The notes beneath the pieces are model-generated. The model had not been told where the DNA came from and did no database searches. It was given only the letters and a program-made list of their open reading frames with translations. A stretch of DNA of 64,000 nucleotides. Origin: Arthrobacter pascens. GTDB lineage: Bacteria; Actinomycetota; Actinomycetes; Actinomycetales; Micrococcaceae. The stretch spans positions 1 to 64,000 of the forward strand of contig NZ_JAFHKT010000145.1 of the NCBI RefSeq assembly GCF_017052465.1, read 5' to 3'. This document shows, in pieces, positions 11,065 to 20,027 of this stretch; position 1 is the first letter of the stretch, and the number at the start of each line of letters is the position of its first letter. A program made the translations under genes and the position numbers.

Positions 11065-13017
11065 GTGCCACATTCGGGGATCGCCCTGTCAAATATCGAC
11101 CACAGCGTCCGGCCGCAGGACGACCTGTACCAGCACGTGAACGGGGCATGGCTCAAGAGCACCACCATCCCGGATGACCGCCCGCTGGAGGGAACCTTCA
11201 CTGCCCTGCGGGACGGGGCGGAACTCGCGGTCCGGGAGATTATCGAGGAAGCCGCCGGCAAGGGACCCGCGGCCAGCGGCATTGAACGCAAGATCGGCGA
11301 CCTCTACAACAGCTTCATGGACGAAACCGCCGTCGAAGCCAAGGGGATGGACCCGATCCGCGCCAGGCTGGACGAGGTGTTCGCCACGACCAGCATCGCA
11401 GAGCTCATTGCCCTTGCCGGACGGCTTTTCCGGGCGGACGTGTCCGGCCTCTTCTACATTTACCCCGCCCCGGACGCCGGAAATCCCGACCGGGTGCTGC
11501 TGTACACCGGCCAGGGCGGACTGGGGCTTCCCGACGAGTCCTACTACCGCGAGGAAAAGTTCGTCCCGACCGTGGAGGCGTACCGGGATTACGTGGGCAC
11601 CATGTTCGGCATGGCGGGCATCGCCGATCCTGCGGCGGCAGCGGCCCGGGTCGTCGCCCTGGAAACCGCCCTTGCCTCGCACCACTGGGACAACGTCACG
11701 CTCCGGGACCCGCAAAAGACCTACAACCTGAGGTCCGCGGAGCAGCTGAATGAACTGTTCCCCCTGCTGGACACCTGGTTCGAGGCGGCGGACATCGTTC
11801 CGGACAAACGCCAGGAGATCGTGGTCAGCACGCCCGATTTCTTCGCCGGCGCCGCGGCGCTGCTGGTCTCGGAATCCCTGCCCGTGTGGCAGGAGTGGCT
11901 GGCCCTGCGCGTTATCAACTCTGCGGCCCCTTACCTTTCCTCGGCCTTCGTCGACGCGAACTTCGCGTTCTACGGCACCACGATCAGCGGCACACCCCGG
12001 AACAAGGACCGCTGGAAGCGGGGGGTCGCGGTCGTCGAAGCAGCCCTGGGCGAAGCCGTGGGGCAGATCTACGTTGCCCGGCACTTCCCCGAGAGCCACA
12101 AGGAGCGCATGCAGACCCTCGTGGCCAACCTGATCGAGGCCTACCGGCAGAGCATCACGGACCTTACGTGGATGGGCGAGGACACAAAAGCGGAGGCGCT
12201 CCGCAAGCTCGGGGCCTTCCGCGCCAAGATCGGCTACCCGGACGAGTGGATCGACTATTCGGCTGTCACCATCGATCCCTCGGACCTGCTCGGCAACGTC
12301 GAACGCGCCCATAATGCCGACGTCGACCGCCACCTTGACGAGGTGGGCAAGCCCGTCGACCTGAACAAGTGGCTCATGACGCCGCAGACGGTCAACGCCT
12401 ACTACCACCCGATGCTCAACGAGATCGTGTTCCCGGCGGCGATCCTGCAGCCGCCGTTCTTCACCGCGGACGCTGACGACGCCGTCAACTACGGAGGAAT
12501 CGGAGCGGTGATCGGCCACGAGATCGGCCACGGGTTCGACGACCAGGGCTCCCAGTTCGACGGCACGGGCGAACTGCGCAACTGGTGGACCGAGGATGAC
12601 CGCAAGGCGTTCGAGGCGCTGACCAGCCGCCTGGTCGACCAGTACAACGTGCTCTCCCCGTCGGCGGCACCCGGTCACACCGTGAATGGACGGCTGACCC
12701 TGGGCGAAAACATCGGCGACCTCGGCGGCCTCACCATCGCCTACAAGGCATACCGGCTCAGCCTCGACGGGCAGGAACCACCGGTGCTGGACGCGCTGAC
12801 AGGCGAGCAGCGGTTCTTTGCCTCGTGGGCGGCGGCCTGGCGCCAGGTTATCCGCGGGGAGGAGGCGATCCGGCGGCTGGCCACGGACCCGCACTCCCCC
12901 AATGAATTCCGCACCAACGCCATCGCCAGGAACCTGGACGCCTTCCACGCCGCGTTCAGCGTCACCGAAGAGGACGGGATGTGGATGCCCCCGGAGGAAC
13001 GCGTCAGCATCTGGTAG
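11065..13017 (+). CDS. pepO: M13 family metallopeptidase (neprilysin/PepO-like)
   Basis: Zinc endopeptidase that cleaves oligopeptides; 650 residues, no signal peptide, so probably cytoplasmic. The N-terminal M13 domain begins DDLYQHVNGAWL. The C-terminal domain has NAYYHPMLNEIVFPAAIL, then the zinc motif HEIGHGFDDQGSQFD (HExxH, near residue 488), and ENIGDLGGLTIAY with the third ligand Glu. The GTG start follows a GAAGGAGC ribosome site by 6 nt; an upstream in-frame start adds 32 residues without family character. A strong terminator follows it. The gene symbol is by family likeness. Confidence 0.92.
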   Translation: MPHSGIALSNIDHSVRPQDDLYQHVNGAWLKSTTIPDDRPLEGTFTALRDGAELAVREIIEEAAGKGPAASGIERKIGDLYNSFMDETAVEAKGMDPIRARLDEVFATTSIAELIALAGRLFRADVSGLFYIYPAPDAGNPDRVLLYTGQGGLGLPDESYYREEKFVPTVEAYRDYVGTMFGMAGIADPAAAAARVVALETALASHHWDNVTLRDPQKTYNLRSAEQLNELFPLLDTWFEAADIVPDKRQEIVVSTPDFFAGAAALLVSESLPVWQEWLALRVINSAAPYLSSAFVDANFAFYGTTISGTPRNKDRWKRGVAVVEAALGEAVGQIYVARHFPESHKERMQTLVANLIEAYRQSITDLTWMGEDTKAEALRKLGAFRAKIGYPDEWIDYSAVTIDPSDLLGNVERAHNADVDRHLDEVGKPVDLNKWLMTPQTVNAYYHPMLNEIVFPAAILQPPFFTADADDAVNYGGIGAVIGHEIGHGFDDQGSQFDGTGELRNWWTEDDRKAFEALTSRLVDQYNVLSPSAAPGHTVNGRLTLGENIGDLGGLTIAYKAYRLSLDGQEPPVLDALTGEQRFFASWAAAWRQVIRGEEAIRRLATDPHSPNEFRTNAIARNLDAFHAAFSVTEEDGMWMPPEERVSIW

Positions 13018-13023
13018 AACGGC

Positions 13024-13060
13024 AAAATGCCGGGCCAACCATTGGTTGGCCCGGCATTTT
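13024..13060. terminator. 17-bp stem bidirectional terminator
   Basis: Perfect inverted repeat (13024-13040 and 13044-13060) with an ATT loop; the arms start AAAA and end TTTT. It lies between the convergent M13 peptidase and LCP genes, so it can end both. Confidence 0.85.
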
Positions 13061-13085
13061 CATGACCGGTTCATGTCGGATCAGG

Positions 13086-14678
13086 TTAGCCTGCGCCGGC
13101 TGCGACGATCAGTTCCGGGTTTGCCGTCTGGCAGGTGGCATCCTTGGCCGTCTGGTTGACGATGTCCTTGGGAACCGATGCCTTGCCGTACTTGGACCCC
13201 GAGGCGAAGTCGGCACCAAGATACAGCTGGACTCCGGAGACCCCCGGCGACGGCGCCACCTGGCTGGCCGGAATGCCGAACAGTGCGGCGACGTCTGCCG
13301 CCACATCGGCGAAGTCGGTGCCGTAGTACACCATGGTTTTCGGTGTGGGACCCGCTTCCAGCTGTCCCGTCTGCGTGAAGCCGCCCGTGACCAGCGCATC
13401 CACGATCTCCTGCGCCCGTGTGGGCACCGCGGTTCCGTTGGCTACGGTAACCGGCTGCAGCGACTTGTCGTACGGCGCTGCCGGAGTGGTGGGCGTGGGT
13501 GTGGCGGAAGGCGCCGCCGGAGTGGTCGGCTTCGGCGAGGCGGACGGCGACGGGCTCTGCTTGCCGTCCGGATCCGTCAGGTCGATGTCCTTCTTCAGCG
13601 CGGCGAAAAGCTGCGAGGCAGCCGGCTGGGCCGGCTCCAGCCTGTTGGGATCGCTTGCGGCGGGGACCGTCGGCACCGCAACGAACGCCACTTTGCTGAC
13701 ATCGATCGTCTTGAGGCGGTTGCCGATGGTGATCATCGCCGGCACGGACGAAAGGCCTTCGTCGACGGTGAGGTTCTGCGTCACCACGTCGGCGATATTG
13801 AGCATCTTCACCGGATCGGACAGGGTGCCGTCGTCCTTGATCTTGCGGGTCAGCGAAGACAGGAAGCCCTGCTGGGCCTTGATGCGGCCAAGGTCGCCGC
13901 CGTCGGCGAAGGCGTGACGGGTGCGCAGGTAGGCAAGGGCCTGCTCGCCCTGGACCTGGGACTTGCCCTTCGGAAGCCGCAGCCGGGAGTCCGGGTCATA
14001 CACGGCGTCGCTGATGCAGACCTCCACACCGCCGACGGCGTTTGACAGCTCCTTGACGGCGTTGAAGTCGGCCATCATGAAGTGGTCCACCTCGAGTCCG
14101 GTGAGCTTGTTCACGGTGTCCACGGCGCAGCCGATGCCCGCTTCACCCATGGCCTCGTTGATCATGACTCCGGTGCGCGCCGGAAACTCCTTGCCCGTCT
14201 TCTGGTCCGTACACCGGGGGATGTCGACGAGGAGGTCGCGGGGGAAGCTGACGACGCTGACGCGTTTGTTGTCCTCCGAGATGTCCATGAGCATCATGAC
14301 ATCCGACTTGCCGTAGCCCTTCGAATCGTCGGCGGTGCCGTAACCGGAGTTCTTGCCGTCCCGGGTATCGGACCCCAGGATAAGAATCTGCAGGCGGCCC
14401 GTCGCATCGTCCACGGTGTCGGTCTTGTTGCTGCCCGCCCCGAGGGCAGACGAGGAAATGTTCATCTGCAGCCTGAAGTACCAGTAGCCGGCGAATGCGA
14501 GGCCGCCCAGCAGGACGACGGCGACGACGGCGGTGGTCACTTTCAGCCACACGGGCCTGTGGCGCGGGTTCAGATGCCGGGCAGCGCCAAGGCGGGCGTC
14601 TCCGGCATGCCGGGCAGCTGGCTGGGACCGGGCAGGTGTGCCCGGCCCTTGGGCGCGGTTGTCGCGGCGTAGCACCAA
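13086..14678 (-). CDS. LytR-CpsA-Psr (LCP) family cell-wall glycopolymer ligase with LytR_C domain
   Basis: Membrane enzyme that attaches teichoic-acid-like or arabinogalactan-like polymers to peptidoglycan outside the cell. It is 530 residues: a basic cytoplasmic tail, one membrane helix (VTTAVVAVVLLGGLAFAGYWYF near residues 47-68), the LCP core (ILILGSDTRDG, DVMMLMDISEDNKRVSVVSFPRDL, FNAVKELSNAVGGVEVC, YLRTRHA with catalytic Arg residues), a Pro/Thr/Ala linker near 400-420, and a LytR_C domain to the end. The start is TTG, or the adjacent GTG; both follow a GGAAGG site. A TAAAAT -10-like box lies at 14714-14719. Confidence 0.92.
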   Translation of the reverse strand: MVLRRDNRAQGPGTPARSQPAARHAGDARLGAARHLNPRHRPVWLKVTTAVVAVVLLGGLAFAGYWYFRLQMNISSSALGAGSNKTDTVDDATGRLQILILGSDTRDGKNSGYGTADDSKGYGKSDVMMLMDISEDNKRVSVVSFPRDLLVDIPRCTDQKTGKEFPARTGVMINEAMGEAGIGCAVDTVNKLTGLEVDHFMMADFNAVKELSNAVGGVEVCISDAVYDPDSRLRLPKGKSQVQGEQALAYLRTRHAFADGGDLGRIKAQQGFLSSLTRKIKDDGTLSDPVKMLNIADVVTQNLTVDEGLSSVPAMITIGNRLKTIDVSKVAFVAVPTVPAASDPNRLEPAQPAASQLFAALKKDIDLTDPDGKQSPSPSASPKPTTPAAPSATPTPTTPAAPYDKSLQPVTVANGTAVPTRAQEIVDALVTGGFTQTGQLEAGPTPKTMVYYGTDFADVAADVAALFGIPASQVAPSPGVSGVQLYLGADFASGSKYGKASVPKDIVNQTAKDATCQTANPELIVAAGAG

Positions 14679-14795
14679 AGGGTGTACCTTCCTCTAAAAA
14701 CGAAATCCGGCCTATTTTAGTAGCCGAGTCTGGGAAAACGCCGTAAGCGCACCCAGCTCCGGCGTGGGAACGCCGGGAAAAGAGCGTGGTGCGGA

Positions 14796-15755
14796 CTAGA
14801 ACCCGAGCTTGACGAGCTGCTTGGGGTCGCGCTGCCAGTCCTTGGCCACCTTGACGTGGAGGTCGAGGTAGATCCGCGTGCCGAGCAGGGCTTCGATGCC
14901 CTTGCGGGCGTTGGTGCCGACCTCCCGCAACCGGCTTCCGCCCTTGCCGATGATGATCGCCTTCTGCGAGGGCCGCTCCACATAGAGGTTCACCCGGACG
15001 TCGAGAAGCTGGTTGTCCTCCGCCCTGCCCTCGCGCGGAACGATCTCATCAACCACCACGGCCAGGGAGTGCGGAAGCTCGTCCCGTACGCCCTCGAGCG
15101 CCGCCTCGCGGATAAGTTCCGCCACCATGACCGCTTCCGGCTCGTCCGTCAGCTCGCCGTCCGGGTAAAGAGGAGGCGACGGCGGCATGTGGCTGATCAG
15201 CACATCGGCCACCGTGCCCACCTGGAAACCGTCCGTGGCGGACACCGGCACGATGTCCTTCCAGCCTTCTTCGCCCAGCACTTCGCGGCCCAGGGCCGCG
15301 ACGGCGAGCAGCTGCTCGGTCAGTGCCTGCCGGTCGACGAGGTCGGCCTTCGTGACGAGGGCGATTATCGGCTTGCGGCCCACTGCTGCGAGCTGCGCGG
15401 CAATGAACCTGTCGCCGGGGCCGATTTTTTCATTGGCCGGAAGGCAGAAGCCGATGGCGTCCACCTCGGCGAGCGTGTCCGCGACAAGGTCGTTGAGGCG
15501 CTTTCCGAGGAGGGTCCGCGGCCGGTGGAGACCTGGCGTGTCAACCAGGATCAGCTGGGCGTCCTCCCGGTGGACGATGCCCCGGATGGTGTGCCGGGTC
15601 GTCTGCGGCTTGGCGGAGGTGATGGCGACCTTCTTGCCCACCAGGGCGTTGGTCAGCGTCGATTTTCCGGCGTTCGGCCGGCCCACCAGGACCGAGAACC
15701 CGGCGTGGTAGCCGCCAAAGGGTGCGCCGCCGTCGGCCTTATTCTGCTTGCTCAC
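14796..15755 (-). CDS. era: Ribosome-associated GTPase Era
   Basis: GTPase that binds 16S rRNA near its 3' end and aids 30S maturation. The protein is 319 residues. G1 is GRPNAGKST near residue 22, G3 is DTPGLH, G4 is TKAD, and G5 is SATD. A C-terminal KH domain contains IIIGKGGSRLREVGT. The start is the GTG of MSKQNKADGG, preceded by GGGAG; it overlaps the stop of the upstream CNNM/CBS gene by 17 bp. It is last in the tightly packed phoH-ybeY-CNNM-era run, a common bacterial arrangement for ribosome assembly. Confidence 0.95.
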   Translation of the reverse strand: MSKQNKADGGAPFGGYHAGFSVLVGRPNAGKSTLTNALVGKKVAITSAKPQTTRHTIRGIVHREDAQLILVDTPGLHRPRTLLGKRLNDLVADTLAEVDAIGFCLPANEKIGPGDRFIAAQLAAVGRKPIIALVTKADLVDRQALTEQLLAVAALGREVLGEEGWKDIVPVSATDGFQVGTVADVLISHMPPSPPLYPDGELTDEPEAVMVAELIREAALEGVRDELPHSLAVVVDEIVPREGRAEDNQLLDVRVNLYVERPSQKAIIIGKGGSRLREVGTNARKGIEALLGTRIYLDLHVKVAKDWQRDPKQLVKLGF

Positions 15756-17097
15756 GTGGAACTCCCTGTTGCATTTGTTTTGCCTCGTCGAGAAGGTCTT
15801 CAAGGTCAGTATTCATCGGAACGGCATTGGTTGGAACAGCGTCTTTGGGAACGGCGGCCGCAATGATGTGGCTGACGCGGTTTCGGCGGCCTTCCAGCCG
15901 CTCCGCGCGGAGCGAGACGCCGTCGACTTCAACGGCGCTGCCCACGATCGGCACGCGGCCCAGCGCCTTGGCCAGCAGGCCGCCCACGGTGTCCACTTCG
16001 TCGTCGTCGAGCTCGAGGTCGAAGAGTTCGCCGAGGTCGTCGATGCTCATTCGCGCGCTGACGCGGTACGTGCCGTCCCCCAGGTCCACCACTTCGGCGC
16101 TTTCGGTGTCGTATTCATCCACGATCTCACCGACGAGCTCTTCGATCAGGTCTTCAAGGGTGACGAGCCCGGCCGTTCCGCCGTACTCGTCGATAACTAT
16201 CGCGACGTGCGTGGACTCTTTTTGCAGCTCCCGCAGCAGGTCGCTCACCGACTTGGAATCGGGGACGTACCGCACGTCGCGCGCCAGCTCTTCCACCAGC
16301 GGCGGCTCTTCATCCGGCGCCAGGCCGTGGAGGACAGCGGCCACGTCCTTGAGATAGACGATCCCCAAAATCTGGTCGGAATTTTCCCCGATGACCGGAA
16401 TGCGTGAGTACCCTGAACGCAGGAACAGGGACATGGCCCGGTGCAGGCTGGAGCCGGCGTCGATGCTCAGGATGTCCGTGCGGGGCACCATGACGGAACG
16501 GACCAGGGTGTCGCCGAAGTCGAAGACCGACTGGATGAGTTCGGCCTCGTTGTCCTCGATCATGTCCGATTCGGTGGCCCTGTCCACGAGCTCCCGGAAT
16601 TCTTCCTCGCTGAAGAACGCGTCGTCTCCGCCGGGCGAGCCGGGAGCCACCGTGCTGCCGAGCCTGACCAGCCAGCCCGGAATGGGTCCGAGGACCCAGG
16701 CCAGGAACCTGATCATGGAAGCCGAGAACAGCACCACTCCGGCCGCATGCGAACGGCCCAACTGCCGGGGCGAGACGCCCACGATCACAAAGCCCAGGAC
16801 GGCCATGATGCCCGTAGCCGCGAGGCCTGCGAGCCACACATTGTCCAGCAGGCTGTAGAAGAGCACCGCCACGGCAACCGCGGACGCAGTCTCGAACCAG
16901 ATACGCCAGAACCTGAGCGCGCGCATGTGCGTCATCGGCTGGTCCAGGATCCGGCGGAGCGCAGTCCCGCGGCTCTTCAGGAGCGCCTGCTCGGCATCGT
17001 GCCGCGGGAGGAAGCTGAACGCCGCCTCGGCGGCCGTCAGCAACGCTGCGGCACCAAGGAACAGCAGCGCCATGCAGACAAGGAGCGGTGATGTCAC
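15739..17097 (-). CDS. Hemolysin-family CNNM/CBS-domain membrane transporter
   Basis: Integral membrane protein of 452 residues, of the HlyC/CorC group thought to move Mg2+ or Co2+. It has a CNNM (DUF21) domain with three to four helices in residues 1-150, a paired CBS domain near 215-335 (VMVPRTDILSIDAGSSL, IDEYGGTAGLVTLEDLIEEL) that may bind nucleotides, and a C-terminal CorC_HlyC domain (VDTVGGLLAKALGRVP). The GTG start overlaps the ybeY stop by 4 bp. The CBS signature EYGGTAGLVTLEDL is unmistakable. The ion it moves cannot be told here, and hemolysin is only a historic label. Confidence 0.9.
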   Translation of the reverse strand: MTSPLLVCMALLFLGAAALLTAAEAAFSFLPRHDAEQALLKSRGTALRRILDQPMTHMRALRFWRIWFETASAVAVAVLFYSLLDNVWLAGLAATGIMAVLGFVIVGVSPRQLGRSHAAGVVLFSASMIRFLAWVLGPIPGWLVRLGSTVAPGSPGGDDAFFSEEEFRELVDRATESDMIEDNEAELIQSVFDFGDTLVRSVMVPRTDILSIDAGSSLHRAMSLFLRSGYSRIPVIGENSDQILGIVYLKDVAAVLHGLAPDEEPPLVEELARDVRYVPDSKSVSDLLRELQKESTHVAIVIDEYGGTAGLVTLEDLIEELVGEIVDEYDTESAEVVDLGDGTYRVSARMSIDDLGELFDLELDDDEVDTVGGLLAKALGRVPIVGSAVEVDGVSLRAERLEGRRNRVSHIIAAAVPKDAVPTNAVPMNTDLEDLLDEAKQMQQGVPREQAE

Positions 17098-17567
17098 TGG
17101 ATGGTCTCGGAGGGAGCTTCTTTGCCGGTGAACTCTGCCAGCAGCTCACGCTGCAGGCCGAACATTTCTTCTTTTTCTTCCGGTTCCGCGTGGTCGTAGC
17201 CCAGGAGGTGCAGGATGCCGTGCGTCGTCAGCAGCAACATCTCATCCTGCGTGGAGTGGCCGGCGTTGCGTGCCTGGACCTCCGCCACCTGGGGGCAGAT
17301 GGCGATGTCGCCCAGCATCCCCTGCGGCGTCGGCTTGTCCGGGGTGCCCGGCGTGAGTTCGTCCATGGGAACGGAGAGCACGTCGGTGGAGCCGGGTTCA
17401 TCCATGAGCTCGATGTGGAGCTTTTCCATAGCGGGCTCATCCACGAGCAGGATCGACAGCTCGGCCTGGGGGTGGATGTACAGCTGTTCGAAGATGAACC
17501 GGGACAGCGCCACCAGCTGGGCCTCGTCCACCTGGACGCCTGATTCGTTGTTCACTTCGATGCTCAT
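17094..17567 (-). CDS. ybeY: Endoribonuclease YbeY (rRNA maturation factor)
   Basis: Zinc endoribonuclease involved in 16S rRNA 3'-end processing and ribosome quality control. It is 157 residues with the full metal motif HGILHLLGYDH (H-x3-H-x5-H) near residue 114 and the conserved LSILLVDEPAMEKLH and GDIAICP blocks. It overlaps phoH upstream (ATGA) and the CNNM/CBS gene downstream (GTGA) by 4 bp each, so translation is coupled along the operon. Family assignment is certain. Confidence 0.96.
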   Translation of the reverse strand: MSIEVNNESGVQVDEAQLVALSRFIFEQLYIHPQAELSILLVDEPAMEKLHIELMDEPGSTDVLSVPMDELTPGTPDKPTPQGMLGDIAICPQVAEVQARNAGHSTQDEMLLLTTHGILHLLGYDHAEPEEKEEMFGLQRELLAEFTGKEAPSETIQ

Positions 17568-18652
17568 GCGTGCTCTCCCCGTTTCTCCCGGGGAACGGAA
17601 TGCTTGACCCGGTTTCGCTGTGCCTCGTCCCAGATGCCGTAGGCGTTGACGATGTCGCCGACCAGCCGGTGGCGCACCACGTCCGCGGCGTCCAGAACCG
17701 AGAAATTGACGTCGTCGATGCCCTGCAGGATTTCTTCGACTATCCGCAGGCCCGAGCGCGTCCCGAACGGCAGGTCCACCTGGGTGACGTCACCGGTGAC
17801 CACCATCTTCGAGCCAAAGCCCAGGCGGGTCAGGAACATCTTCATCTGTTCGGGCGTGGTGTTCTGTGCCTCGTCGAGGATGATGAAGGCGTCGTTGAGC
17901 GTCCGGCCCCTCATATACGCCAGCGGCGCCACTTCAATGGTGCCGGCCGCCATGAGCCGCGGAATGGATTCGGGGTCGATCATGTCGTGCAGGGCGTCGT
18001 ACAGCGGCCTCAGGTAGGGATCGATTTTATCGCTGAGCGTGCCCGGGAGGAACCCGAGGCGCTCCCCCGCTTCCACTGCCGGACGGGTGAGGATGATCCG
18101 GCTGACTTCCTTTTGCTGCAGCGCCTGCACGGCCTTGGCCATCGCCAGGTAGGTTTTGCCCGTGCCGGCCGGGCCGATGCCGAAGATCACCGTGTTGGCA
18201 TCGATCGCGTCCACGTAGTTCTTCTGGTTCAGCGTCTTCGGGCGGATTGTCTTTCCGCGGCTGGACAGGATGTCGTGGGTTAGAACGTCAACCGGATTCT
18301 GCAGCGACTGGCTGCGCAGCAACAGGACGAGCTGCTGAAGCACGGCGGGCGTAATCACGGTGCCGCGCGCCACCAGGCCCCGCACTTCGTGCAGGAGCCG
18401 CATGATGCGGGGGACGTCGGCCGATGGTCCGCTGATGGAGAGCTCGTTGCCTCGGACATGGAAGCTGACGGACGGAAACTGGTCCTCGATAAAGCGGAGG
18501 GCTTCGTCGTGGCTGCCGAGGGATTGCACCATCTGATCAGAGTTGTCGAAGATGACCACCTCCGTTCGGATACCGGGCAGTGTATGCGGGAATTCTCCCG
18601 CGGTGCGGTCCCCGGTGTTGAGGCGGCGCTTTCCGTTTGCTGATTCAGTCAT
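17564..18652 (-). CDS. phoH: PhoH family ATPase (PhoH-like, YbeZ type)
   Basis: Cytoplasmic P-loop ATPase thought to act with YbeY in RNA metabolism. It is 362 residues. An N-terminal KH-like region (residues 30-100) precedes the ATPase core with Walker [13 protein letters not shown] near residue 160, [18 protein letters not shown], and Walker [16 protein letters not shown]. It is the first gene of the phoH-ybeY-CNNM-era set. Two 12-bp direct repeats lie just upstream of the start and may belong to its promoter region. Confidence 0.94.
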   Translation of the reverse strand: MTESANGKRRLNTGDRTAGEFPHTLPGIRTEVVIFDNSDQMVQSLGSHDEALRFIEDQFPSVSFHVRGNELSISGPSADVPRIMRLLHEVRGLVARGTVITPAVLQQLVLLLRSQSLQNPVDVLTHDILSSRGKTIRPKTLNQKNYVDAIDANTVIFGIGPAGTGKTYLAMAKAVQALQQKEVSRIILTRPAVEAGERLGFLPGTLSDKIDPYLRPLYDALHDMIDPESIPRLMAAGTIEVAPLAYMRGRTLNDAFIILDEAQNTTPEQMKMFLTRLGFGSKMVVTGDVTQVDLPFGTRSGLRIVEEILQGIDDVNFSVLDAADVVRHRLVGDIVNAYGIWDEAQRNRVKHSVPREKRGEHA

Positions 18653-18968
18653 GGTGCCGGCCCGCAGGCCTCTGGTTCCCTCCAGTGTGGATTACCCTTT
18701 GTGGATTACCCCTCAAAGTCCTTCTATCTTACGCCAGCAAGCGGCCGCACTCACCGTCCGGCCGCGCCACCAGGCAGCGCCGTCTGGCAGTGCCGTCCGG
18801 CAGCCAGCAGCCCGGCAGGCCGGCTCTTGGATGACGGGTTCCCGCAATTAGGTATCAACTTTGTCTCGGCCTCATATCGTTCCCGTTGCAGTTCGGGCCC
18901 CGACGCGCAATGGGCGCCCGGCGCCCCGCGGCCTTGTGTAATGCTGGAAATACAGAGAGCGGGCACCG
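18653..18968. other. 316-bp divergent intergenic region (phoH / GerMN lipoprotein)
   Basis: No gene is seen. Near phoH are two direct copies of TGTGGATTACCC at 18686-18697 and 18700-18711. Next comes GC-rich DNA with degenerate GCCGTCTGGCAG-like repeats (about 18779-18830), and near the right end a possible -10 region (GTGTAATGC) for the lipoprotein gene. The promoters of both genes must be here. Confidence 0.5.
18686..18711. repeat. Two direct 12-bp repeats upstream of phoH
   Basis: TGTGGATTACCC occurs twice with a 14 bp period, 34 bp before the phoH start. On the phoH strand it reads GGGTAATCCACA. It could be a regulator site or a simple duplication. Confidence 0.55.
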
Positions 18969-20012
18969 GTGAGGCATGCCCGCCGCCGTGGGGAAGACCC
19001 GCTGCCTGCCGCGTCGCGGCGGGCGGTCCAACGCTATTCCGGAGGGAGCATCGACATCAGGCAGCCAGGATTGTCCGGCCCGAAAGCAGCTGCGCGGATC
19101 CGTTCCGTGCTGGCGCTTTGGCTGCTTCCTGCCGCTTTGCTCCTGACCGGATGCATCGCTGACCCTGATCCCGCGGCCGCCCCGTCGGATGTTCCGTCCC
19201 AGGCGCGGCGGTCAGCCGGCGTTGACAGCGCTCCGACCACCAGCGCGCCGCTGGAAACGATGCAATCGTCTAATAAAGCCCCGGTGTACTGGATCGGCCG
19301 GAGCAACACGGACGTGTACCTTTACCGCGAATTCCGGGACGTGCCGGGCGAGGACAATCCGATCACGAAGGCGCTTCGGGCCATGATGTCCGAGACCCCG
19401 CTGGACCCGGACTACTTCACGCCCTGGCAGAACCCCAAGAGCCTTGCCACGTCCATTTCCGGTACGAACGTGATTACCGTGGATGTCTCGGCCGACGCAT
19501 TCAACAGCAACCTTGACGCGGACATGGCGCAGCGGGCCATCCAGCAGCTCGTGTACACGGCGACAGCCGCCGGCGCGAGCTCTGGCCTGGTCGACGCCGC
19601 CCAGCAGATCGAGGTGGCGATCCTGGTGGACGGGCACACCGACTACCAGGCGTTCAAGCACGTCAAGCTGGGCGCCCCCATGTCGCGCAGTGTGGGCATG
19701 GTGGCCCCGGTGTGGATCATTGACCCCCAGGAAGGCATCGAAGTTGCCGACGGACGGGTGAAGATCAACGGGCGCAGCACGGATCCAGGCGGCAAGCTGC
19801 GCTGGCAGATCCTGAAGGTCCAGGAGAACGGCGATAAGGAGAAGTACCTGAATGGCGAGGCCACTGCGGCAGCAGAGGCTGACTCTTCCGGGATCTTCAG
19901 CCTCGCCGTGAAGCTCGGCCCCGGCAATTACGAGATCCGGATATCGCAGATCGATCCCGGACGCGCCGAGGACGAACCGAACGTGGACACGCGGGGCTTC
20001 TCGGTCCGCTAG
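18969..20012 (+). CDS. GerMN-domain lipoprotein with C-terminal Gmad2-like domain
   Basis: Exported lipoprotein of unknown function, up to 347 residues. A signal sequence (VLALWLLPAALLLTGCIAD) puts the lipidated Cys near residue 62. A GerMN (sporulation/germination) domain runs about 120-230 (ITKALRAMM, VITVDVSADAFNSNL, RAIQQLVYTAT), followed by an immunoglobulin-like Gmad2 domain (WIIDPQEGIEVADGRVKINGR to the end). The start is uncertain: GTG at 18969 has a weak ribosome site, while GGAGGGAG at 19041-19048 precedes an in-frame TTG at 19071 and in-frame ATC codons. A shorter start would give a more usual signal-peptide length. This organism group does not sporulate, so the role is in the envelope. 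Confidence 0.8.
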   Translation: MRHARRRGEDPLPAASRRAVQRYSGGSIDIRQPGLSGPKAAARIRSVLALWLLPAALLLTGCIADPDPAAAPSDVPSQARRSAGVDSAPTTSAPLETMQSSNKAPVYWIGRSNTDVYLYREFRDVPGEDNPITKALRAMMSETPLDPDYFTPWQNPKSLATSISGTNVITVDVSADAFNSNLDADMAQRAIQQLVYTATAAGASSGLVDAAQQIEVAILVDGHTDYQAFKHVKLGAPMSRSVGMVAPVWIIDPQEGIEVADGRVKINGRSTDPGGKLRWQILKVQENGDKEKYLNGEATAAAEADSSGIFSLAVKLGPGNYEIRISQIDPGRAEDEPNVDTRGFSVR

Positions 20013-20027
20013 CAGCGGTCGCGGCGG

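Noticed and set aside
11089..13038. 649-codon minus-strand frame over the M13 peptidase
   Set aside because: Antisense shadow of a gene with an intact HExxH motif.
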